In this document: positions 37,819 to 43,637 of the stretch, piece after piece
Position numbering within the stretch: position 1 is the first letter of the stretch
Layout: every line of letters starts with the position of its first letter
Assembly (NCBI GenBank): GCA_015709205.1
Contig: JACCQO010000028.1
Coordinates: forward strand, 1-43,637
Length of the DNA stretch: 43,637 bases
Direction of reading: 5' to 3'
Source of the DNA: Desulfovibrionaceae bacterium
Lineage (GTDB): Bacteria > Desulfobacterota > Desulfovibrionia > Desulfovibrionales > Desulfovibrionaceae
Translations under genes and position numbers: made by a program
The notes under the pieces: generated by a model
The model's database searches: none
What the model was told of the DNA's origin: nothing
Seen by the model: the letters and a program-made list of their open reading frames with translations, nothing else

Positions 37819-37864
37819 CCGGGGGGGATGATCCCCCCCGGCGGGGTCTGGGGCGGAGCCCCAG
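37819..37864. repeat. Compound hairpin element
   Basis: Two adjacent inverted repeats: an 11-bp perfect stem (37819-37829 with 37831-37841) containing seven G and seven C, then CTGGGGC-GGA-GCCCCAG (37848-37864). It stands just after the stop of the minus-strand lysozyme-like gene and resembles a REP-like intergenic element. It may also act as an end structure for that transcript, but lacks a T-run. Confidence 0.6.
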
Positions 37865-37868
37865 TTCG

Positions 37869-39602
37869 TCAGATGGAGGGGTCGCCGTTGTCGGCGAGCA
37901 GGGCGAGGGCGTAGTCGCGTTCGCGGTCGAGGCGTCGGCTGACGGCGCTCTGGATGGAGCGGGAGGAGCCGAAGAAGCGGCCTTTGCGTTCGTCGTATAC
38001 GGCTTCGATGAGCTTCTTGACGCTGGCGGGGTCTTCGGCGTGTTCCACGCCCGCGAGATGGGTGGCGTTGACGAAGATGTCGGCCGCGCCCTTGGAGCCG
38101 TGCTGCACGGCGGTGGACCAGAGCACTTCGCGCAGGGCGGGCGCGCCGTTGCCGATGTTGATGTTGGTTTCCTCAAGGATGTCCTGGAGGGCGGGGCGGT
38201 AGTTGGCGCGGTGGATGAATTCGTCCTGGAGGTCCATGAAGCGCGATGGCTGTTCGGCGGCGATGCGCCGCCATTCCATGGGCATGGCCCCGGTGCGGCC
38301 GCCGGTGTCGGTGGGGCCGGTGCGGCGCAGGCGGCGGGCGAGGTCGGGCGCGCGGTCGTCGAGGAAGGCGAGGAAGTCCTTCATGGAGCCGCGGCGCGAG
38401 GAGATCTGGTACTTGCCGTAGGAGGTGCCGCCGCGCGGGTCGTAGCCGATGGCGGCCAGGCCGTGGCGGCCGGACTCGAAGTGCGCGGCGAGCACGCCGG
38501 TGACGCCGGGGTGCGGCCTGTGGCGCGCGTGGCGCGCGGCGGTGGCGGGCGGCGCGTTGGGATCCGGTGCGGCCGCGTTCCGCGAGGCGGAAGCGCGCGC
38601 GGCGTCGGTGTCCGGGGTTGGGGCCGGGGTCGGGGCCAGGGTCGGGGCCGGGGCTGCGGCCGCGGCGCGGGCGTAGGCGGCCAGGGAGCGGGCCATGGAG
38701 CGGGCCATGTCGGGGCGCGTGGCCGCGGCGGCGGAGTCCGGCGCGACAAGGGCGGCCAGCGTGGCGGCGGCGGACAAGGGGGTCTCGTCCGGCGCGTCCG
38801 GTTCGCCCGGTCCGGCCTGGGTCGCAAGGGACGCCTGTTCGAGCCGGGCCGCGCGGGCGTCCTGCTCGGCGCGCCGCAGCGCGTGGATCCCGGCCGCACG
38901 GGCGGCCTGCCCGGGGTTGCCCGGACCGGCCGCGGCGCCGAGGGCCTCCAGGGCGTCGGGGTCGTTCTCCAGGGCGGCGAGCATGGTCCCGCCGAGGTCC
39001 ACGGGCAGGCCCTGCAGGGCCATGGCCACGGACGGGTTGCCGGGCATGGAGGAGATGCCGCGCGCCATGGCCTCGGTGGCCAGGGGCGTCCTGTTCAGGG
39101 GGCTGCGGACGGACGCCAGGGGGCTGCCGCCAAACGCCAGGGGGCTGCCGCCAAGCGCCAGGGCGTTCCGCCCGGCGGCCGGGCGGGGCATCGCGGTGTT
39201 GGCGCGGGAAAGCTGGTCCTCGAGCAGGGCCAGGGCCTGGAGGTTCACGGCGTTCATGGAGCCGAGCAGCGTGCTTTCGAAGGGGCCGCGCTCGTTCCCT
39301 GCGTCGTCGGCCGGGCCGTCGCCGAACAGGCCACCGCCGTTCGCGCCGCCTCCCTCGCCCAGGAGCTGTTCGGCGAGGTTCCTGTTCGCGTCGGCCATGA
39401 GCGGATCCTGGAGCAGGGCCTCGAGCCGCGCCTCGAAGGCCGACCCCCCCGTTCCCCCCGTCCCCGCCGTTCCCGGCTGGGCGCGGAGCGGCCCGGCGGT
39501 CGTGTGCCCGGCGCTGTTCGCGGGGCGCGCGACGCCGGACGCGGAGCGGTCCACGTGCGCGGCGCGGGCGAGCGCGTGTATGTGCAGCGGGCTGTAGGCC
39601 AT
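37869..39602 (-). CDS. Uncharacterised protein with C-terminal lysozyme/chitosanase-like domain
   Basis: A 577-residue protein. Residues about 365-577 form a probable peptidoglycan- or glycan-cleaving domain: LAAHFESGRHGLAAIGYDPRGGTSYGKYQISS resembles the ESG...SYGxYQ signature of transglycosylase-like phage and effector lysozymes, with Glu376 the likely acid. The rest, with DFLAFLDDRAPDLARRL, FMDLQDEFIHRANY and LWSTAVQHGSKGAADIF, looks like a helical lysozyme fold. Residues 1-360 are Ala/Pro/Gly-rich, with a GGSPLA tandem repeat. ATG 39602 has AGGGA nine bases upstream. The frame stays open to GTG 40055; a GTG at 39710 would add a hydrophobic stretch ending in LLASC, a possible lipobox. So export and start are uncertain. 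Confidence 0.72.
   Translation of the reverse strand: MAYSPLHIHALARAAHVDRSASGVARPANSAGHTTAGPLRAQPGTAGTGGTGGSAFEARLEALLQDPLMADANRNLAEQLLGEGGGANGGGLFGDGPADDAGNERGPFESTLLGSMNAVNLQALALLEDQLSRANTAMPRPAAGRNALALGGSPLAFGGSPLASVRSPLNRTPLATEAMARGISSMPGNPSVAMALQGLPVDLGGTMLAALENDPDALEALGAAAGPGNPGQAARAAGIHALRRAEQDARAARLEQASLATQAGPGEPDAPDETPLSAAATLAALVAPDSAAAATRPDMARSMARSLAAYARAAAAAPAPTLAPTPAPTPDTDAARASASRNAAAPDPNAPPATAARHARHRPHPGVTGVLAAHFESGRHGLAAIGYDPRGGTSYGKYQISSRRGSMKDFLAFLDDRAPDLARRLRRTGPTDTGGRTGAMPMEWRRIAAEQPSRFMDLQDEFIHRANYRPALQDILEETNINIGNGAPALREVLWSTAVQHGSKGAADIFVNATHLAGVEHAEDPASVKKLIEAVYDERKGRFFGSSRSIQSAVSRRLDRERDYALALLADNGDPSI
39096..39158 (-). repeat. Three 21-bp tandem units in the lysozyme-like gene
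   Basis: Units begin at 39096, 39117 and 39138, sharing CAGGGGGCTGC at the left end; the second and third differ at one base. They encode the heptad-like phrases LALGGSP, LAFGGSP and LASVRSP. Confidence 0.85.
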
Positions 39603-40058
39603 GGAGACGGGTCCCTGACGCCGGGGGGCGGTCTGGGAGAGGCATAGCAAGCAGGATGCCAGGAGCAGGGCGCAGACCGCGAAGGCCAGGAGGGCGTCCT
39701 GGCGGTCCACGGGCGCGTCGAGGGCCGCGGCGTGCGCCGGGGCGGGGGATGTAAGGAATGCGGCGCCGTGCGCGGAGGGCGATTCGCCGCCGGGCCCGGC
39801 GGTCCGGAGGAGTGCGAACGTTTTTAATCGATTAAGAACGCTTGGAATTCCGACCAACCCGGAAATCCAGCCCCGTGCGCGCGCCCGTTGCCGCAGCCCC
39901 GCCCGATCGGCTGGCCGGCCGTTCGCACCGGGCCCGGCCGTCGGCGGCGCAGCCGCCTCGCGGGCCCCGTTCGCGCACGCGGCCCGGCCGGGCGCGGCAC
40001 CGTCCGGACCGACCGCGCGCAGGCGCGCGAAGAGCAGAAGCGGGGCCAAGAGCACGGG
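39603..40058 (-). other. Gap between the M48 peptidase and lysozyme-like genes, possibly a 5' extension of the latter (456 bp)
   Basis: The minus-strand frame of the lysozyme-like gene stays open across it, but composition changes. An A/T-rich island holds a perfect palindrome TTAATCGATTAA (39824-39835), which suggests a control region. A GTG at 40055 has GGAGG nine bases upstream, in the end of the peptidase gene; a GTG at 39710 begins a hydrophobic stretch. I leave it unassigned. Confidence 0.4.
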
Positions 40059-40898
40059 TCAGGACCTCCGGTAGTGGCGCAGGGCCTCGGGCATGAGTTC
40101 GCGCAGGGCCTGGATGCGTTTTTCGTCCGAGGGGTGGGTGGAGACGTATTCCGGCGGCTTGGTCCCCTTCTTGGCGCTCTCCTCGGCCATGCGCGACCAG
40201 AAGGCGATGGCCGCGCGCGGGTCGTAGCCCGCCTTGGCCGTGAGGATCAGGCCCACGTGGTCGGCCTCGTATTCCTGCTCGCGCGAAAACGGCAGGATCA
40301 CGCCCAGGTTCGCGCCCAGCCCCACGGCCATCTGAAAGGCCCGGATCGCGGCGGGCGAGGCCGAGCCCACGGCGGACAGGGCCGCGCGCTCGCCCAGCTG
40401 GGTCAAAAGGCTGACGCTCATGCGCTCGGCCGCGTGGCGCGCGATGGCGTGGGCGGCCTCGTGGCCCACGACCACGGCCAGCTCGGTGCGGTTCCTGGCC
40501 ACCTTGAACAGCCCGGAATAGACGAAGATCTTGCCCCCGGGCAAACAGAAGGCGTTGACCGTGTCGGGCTTGTCCACGCAGTAGAATTCCCAGTCGTAGT
40601 CCGGCTGGTTCGCGGCGCGCGCGATGCGCTCGCCCACCTCCTTGACCGCGGACTTGTAGACCGGGTTGGCGCAGGGCTTTTCCTTGTCCAGGACCTCCTT
40701 GGCGGCCTGCGCGCCCAGGGACAGCTCCTGCTGCGCGCCCACGAGCATGAGCTGGTTGCGGCCCGTGTAGGGCGCGTGCGCGCAGCCGGACAGGACGCCG
40801 GACGCAAGGACGCCCAGCGCGCCGGGCAACCCGGCGAGCGCAAGGGGGCCGAGCGCCGAAAGGCGCGCGGCGCGGCAAAGGAAATGGCGTCTGTTCAT
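40059..40898 (-). CDS. M48-family metallopeptidase lipoprotein
   Basis: A 279-residue zinc peptidase. It starts at ATG 40898 with a long N-terminal signal ending in the lipobox LSGC, so Cys39 should carry lipid and the protein should be membrane-anchored in the periplasm. The zinc site is HEAAH (His146, His150) with the third ligand in EYEADHVG. The region around PGGKIFVYSGLFKVARNRTELAVVVG is typical of the BepA/LoiP (YcaL) type that degrades or quality-controls outer-membrane proteins. The C-terminal STHPSDEKRIQAL is also conserved. A GGTGGGG site precedes the start. An ATG further upstream (MGARRYG) is in frame but less likely. Confidence 0.93.
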   Translation of the reverse strand: MNRRHFLCRAARLSALGPLALAGLPGALGVLASGVLSGCAHAPYTGRNQLMLVGAQQELSLGAQAAKEVLDKEKPCANPVYKSAVKEVGERIARAANQPDYDWEFYCVDKPDTVNAFCLPGGKIFVYSGLFKVARNRTELAVVVGHEAAHAIARHAAERMSVSLLTQLGERAALSAVGSASPAAIRAFQMAVGLGANLGVILPFSREQEYEADHVGLILTAKAGYDPRAAIAFWSRMAEESAKKGTKPPEYVSTHPSDEKRIQALRELMPEALRHYRRS

Positions 40899-41150
40899 CA
40901 CCCCACCTGATCCATATCGGCGTGCACCCATGCGAACTGTATATCGAATCGCACCGCGGCGCACTTATAATGTCGTGCGGAGCGGCCCTGGGGCGGGCCC
41001 GCGCGTTGCCGGAGCGCCCTCCGGCCCCCGCCGCGATCCGCCTTGAGCGCCCGTCCCGCGCCGTCCGGCGGGCCTGTGAAAAAAGTGGTTGCCTATCGCA
41101 GGGGAATCCTTACCCTTTCGACACCCCGCAAGGCGGCCTTTTGCAAATAA

Positions 41151-41181
41151 GGGTTGCAACCCCCTCGGGTGGTATTATAGA
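41151..41181 (+). promoter_or_regulatory. Candidate topA promoter with palindrome
   Basis: TTGCAA (41154-41159), 16 bases, TATAGA (41176-41181). The -35 lies in the perfect 12-bp palindrome GGGTTGCAACCC (41151-41162). If used, transcription begins only a few bases before ATG 41193, so the message would be nearly leaderless; the AGAGG at 41179-41183 cannot then serve as ribosome site. Confidence 0.5.
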
Positions 41182-41192
41182 GGCGCACCATC

Positions 41193-43583
41193 ATGACCAA
41201 AGATCTCATCATCGTCGAGTCGCCCGCCAAGGTGAAGACCATCAAGAAATTTCTCGGCTCCAACTACGAGGTGGAGGCGAGCGTGGGGCACGTGCGCGAC
41301 CTGCCCCCCCGCGCCCTCGGCGTGGACGAGGACAAGGACTTCGAGCCGCTCTACGAGGTCATCCAGGGCAAGCAGAAGGTCGTCAACAAGCTCAAGAGCA
41401 AGGCCGCCAAGGCCGAGCACGTCTACCTGGCCCCGGACCCGGACCGCGAAGGGGAGGCCATCGCCTGGCACGTGGCCGAGCTCATCAAGGGCAAGAACGA
41501 CAACGTGCTCCGCATCCAGTTCAACGAGATCACCTCGCGCGCGGTCAAGGAGGCCCTGGAGCACCCGCGCGAACTCAACCGCGCCCTGTTCGACTCCCAG
41601 CAGGCCCGCCGCGTGCTCGACCGCCTCGTGGGCTACAAGCTTTCGCCCCTGCTGTGGAAAAAGGTCAAGCGCGGCATCTCCGCCGGGCGCGTGCAGTCCG
41701 TGGCCCTGCGCCTGGTCGTGGACCGCGAAAAGGAGCGCCAGGCCTTTGCGCCGCAGGAGTTCTGGACCTTCAAGGCCCAGGTGGCCGATGCCGAGGGCCA
41801 CGACTTCGGCGTGGAACTCGCGCGCATCGACGACAAGAAGGCCGAGGTGGGCGGCGCGGCCGAGGCCGCGGCCCTGGTCAACCGCGTGCTCGGCGACCCG
41901 GCCCGCGCCGTGGCCCCGGAAGACCTCCTGCCGCCGGAGAGCGTGGGCGAGTCCGCCGGGCGCGCCGACGCTGACGGCGTGGTCGTGCGCGGCCCGGGCG
42001 TGGACTTCGTGGTCCAGGCCGTGGACGAGAAGGAGCGCTCGCGCGCGCCGCAGCCGCCGTTCATCACCTCCACCCTGCAGCAGGCCGCCTCGCAGCGCCT
42101 CGGCTACGGGGCCAAGAAGACCATGAGCACGGCCCAGCGCCTCTACGAGGGCGTGGAGCTCGGCGACCGGGGCACCGTGGCGCTGATCACCTACATGCGT
42201 ACCGACTCCGTGCGCATCGCCGACGAGGCGCGCGACGCGGCCCGCGCCTTCATCACCGGACACTTCGGCCCCGAGTACTACCCGGACAAGCCGCGCGCCT
42301 ACAAGACCAAGGCCTCGGCCCAGGACGCCCACGAAGCCATCCGCCCCGTGGACGTGACCCTGACCCCGGAAACCGTCCGCCCCGTGCTCCAGCGCGACCT
42401 CTACAGCCTCTACAAGCTCGTCTGGGAGCGGTTCGTGGCCTCGCAGATGGCCTCGGCGCGCTTCTGGGACACCACCGTGAGCCTGGACGCCGCCGGATCC
42501 GTCTGGCGCGTCAAGGGCGAGCGCATGCTCTTTCCCGGCTTTCTCGCGGCCATGCCCGCCGCGGGCAAGAAGCAGACCCCGGAACTGCCCAAGCTCGAGC
42601 CGGACCAGGCCCTGGCCCTGCGGGAACTGCGGCCCGAACAGAAATTCACCCAGCCGCCGCCGCGCTACTCCGAAGCCTCCCTGGTGCGCGAGCTGGAGGA
42701 AAAGGGCATCGGCCGCCCGTCCACCTACGCCGCGATCATCTCCACCCTGCTCGACCGCGACTACGCCACCCTGCTGGACAAGCACTTCGTGCCCACGGAC
42801 CTGGGCATGATCGTCTGCGACCAGCTCGTCAAGCACTTCCCGGCCCTGCTCGACGTGGACTTCACCGCGACCATGGAACAGTCCCTGGACGAGGTCGCCG
42901 AGGGCCAGGAGGACTGGGTCGCGCTGATGAAGAAGTTCACCAGCGACTTCTACCCCACCCTGGAGGCCGCGAAAAAGGAGATGGCCGCGGTCAAGGGCGG
43001 CCTGGAGACCGGCATCGCCTGCGAACTCTGCGGCAAGCCCATGGTCATCAAGTTCGGCAAGGCGGGGACGTTCCTGGCCTGCTCCGGCTACCCGGCCTGC
43101 CGCAACACCAAGAACTTCACCCGCGACGCCAAGGGCGAGATCGAAATCCTGGAAAAGCAGGACGCGGACCCCGAAATCGTGGGCAAATGCCCGGACTGCG
43201 CCACCGGCGACCTGGTCATCAAGCGCTCGCGCACCGGTAGCCGCTTCGTGGGCTGCAACAAATACCCCGAGTGCACCTTCACCGCGCCCTACAGCACCGG
43301 CGTGGCCTGCCCGCGCGACGGCTGCGACGGCATGCTCGTGGAAAAGAGCTCGCGCCGGGGCAAGATCTTCTACTCCTGCAACCGCTACCCGGAGTGCGAC
43401 TTCGCCGTGTGGGACTGGCCCGTGAATGAACCCTGCCCCGAATGCGGCTCCAAGATCCTCGTGCGCAAGAACACGCGCGGCAAGGGCGAACACCTGGCCT
43501 GCCCCAACCGCAAATGCAACTACACCCGCTCCCTGGACGAGGACGGGGACGGCGGCGCGGGCGAAGGGCAGGAGCAGGCGTAA
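41193..43583 (+). CDS. topA: DNA topoisomerase I
   Basis: Type IA topoisomerase that relaxes negatively supercoiled DNA, 796 residues. The TOPRIM domain begins IIVESPAKVKTIKKFLG and includes the acidic DPDREGEAIAWHV. The catalytic tyrosine is Tyr334 in TYMRTDSVRIADEA. QDAHEAIRPV, FTQPPPRYSEASLVRELEEKGIGRPSTYA and the YATLLDKHFVPTDLG region complete the core. The C-terminus carries four zinc-ribbon units (CELC...CSGYPAC, CPDC...CNKYPEC, CPRDGC...CNRYPEC, CPEC...CPNRKC). A variable insert of about 30 residues (GESAGRADADGV) lies before VDFVVQAVDEKE. It ends in an acidic Gly-rich tail. Confidence 0.97.
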   Translation: MTKDLIIVESPAKVKTIKKFLGSNYEVEASVGHVRDLPPRALGVDEDKDFEPLYEVIQGKQKVVNKLKSKAAKAEHVYLAPDPDREGEAIAWHVAELIKGKNDNVLRIQFNEITSRAVKEALEHPRELNRALFDSQQARRVLDRLVGYKLSPLLWKKVKRGISAGRVQSVALRLVVDREKERQAFAPQEFWTFKAQVADAEGHDFGVELARIDDKKAEVGGAAEAAALVNRVLGDPARAVAPEDLLPPESVGESAGRADADGVVVRGPGVDFVVQAVDEKERSRAPQPPFITSTLQQAASQRLGYGAKKTMSTAQRLYEGVELGDRGTVALITYMRTDSVRIADEARDAARAFITGHFGPEYYPDKPRAYKTKASAQDAHEAIRPVDVTLTPETVRPVLQRDLYSLYKLVWERFVASQMASARFWDTTVSLDAAGSVWRVKGERMLFPGFLAAMPAAGKKQTPELPKLEPDQALALRELRPEQKFTQPPPRYSEASLVRELEEKGIGRPSTYAAIISTLLDRDYATLLDKHFVPTDLGMIVCDQLVKHFPALLDVDFTATMEQSLDEVAEGQEDWVALMKKFTSDFYPTLEAAKKEMAAVKGGLETGIACELCGKPMVIKFGKAGTFLACSGYPACRNTKNFTRDAKGEIEILEKQDADPEIVGKCPDCATGDLVIKRSRTGSRFVGCNKYPECTFTAPYSTGVACPRDGCDGMLVEKSSRRGKIFYSCNRYPECDFAVWDWPVNEPCPECGSKILVRKNTRGKGEHLACPNRKCNYTRSLDEDGDGGAGEGQEQA

Positions 43584-43610
43584 CGAAGAGCCGGGGGGAG
43601 GCGGGGAGGG
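43584..43610. repeat. Right copy of the 27-bp inverted repeat
   Basis: G-rich sequence that begins at the topA stop codon end and is the exact reverse complement of positions 1-27. Confidence 0.75.
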
Positions 43611-43615
43611 GAGGA

Positions 43616-43637
43616 CCCTTTTTCGGCGAAAAAAGGG
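43616..43637 (+). terminator. Possible topA terminator, cut by the window end
   Basis: Arms CCCTTTTT (43616-43623) and AAAAAAGGG (43629-43637) around a CGGCG loop. What follows lies outside the window, so it cannot be judged fully. It may be part of the same repeat element as 43584-43610. Confidence 0.4.

Noticed and set aside
37869-39602. Phage remnant around the lysozyme-like gene
   Set aside because: No integrase, tail, capsid or other phage gene nearby; neighbours are housekeeping genes with the same composition.

Overview
The window is one very GC-rich stretch (about 70% GC by eye) of ordinary bacterial chromosome, densely packed with genes on both strands. The gene set fits an anaerobic, sulfate-reducer-like deltaproteobacterium, most likely Desulfovibrionales. 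It has a periplasmic tungsten/molybdenum formate dehydrogenase with its FdhE factor, a chemoreceptor ending in a hemerythrin domain (the DcrH arrangement), an ArsR-methyltransferase fusion next to ahcY (the SahR arrangement), a glutamine synthetase of the non-adenylylated type, and many sensor kinases. The taxonomic placement is inference. I see no rRNA, CRISPR array, integrase or prophage module.

Layout. Positions 256-8221 (+) hold a three-gene TRAP transporter (dctPQM), an M20 carbamoylase-type amidohydrolase, pyrC, pyrE and a D-2-hydroxyacid dehydrogenase. Import of a ureido or carboxylate compound may therefore sit beside pyrimidine synthesis. An orphan His-rich ZnuA (8334-9551, -) is divergent from a FIST-domain protein and a PAS histidine kinase that overlap by four bases (9827-12618, +). 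A ferredoxin-nitroreductase fusion follows, ending at a strong terminator. Then come a DEAD-box helicase with a long acidic N-terminus and an IS1595-like, possibly domesticated, transposase protein (13813-17362, -).

The formate section (17996-23949, +) encodes a ModE-type DNA-binding protein, the formate dehydrogenase large and small subunits, and FdhE. The catalytic position usually occupied by selenocysteine is an ordinary cysteine here. A four-PAS, PocR-containing hybrid kinase converges on it (24193-27669, -). It is followed by tRNA-Glu(CTC) and tRNA-Gln(CTG), a small conserved-looking protein, a DUF721/DciA protein and the hemerythrin chemoreceptor, all on the minus strand.

Positions 31641-34264 (+) carry sahR and ahcY behind a strong promoter overlapped by a striking ATAT array. 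glnA (34486-35832, -) has a good sigma-54 promoter site just after the upstream radical-SAM gene. The right end holds a DksA/TraR-like zinc finger protein, an uncharacterised lysozyme-like protein with internal repeats, an M48 lipoprotein peptidase and topA. The outermost 27 bases at the left are an exact inverted copy of 27 bases just after topA, which suggests a dispersed intergenic repeat at both ends of the window.

No single spectacular new system stands out. The best leads are the Cys-type formate dehydrogenase with its regulator-like neighbours (17363-18973), the ATAT operator array of sahR, the sigma-54/glnA arrangement, the lysozyme-like protein, and the terminal repeat.
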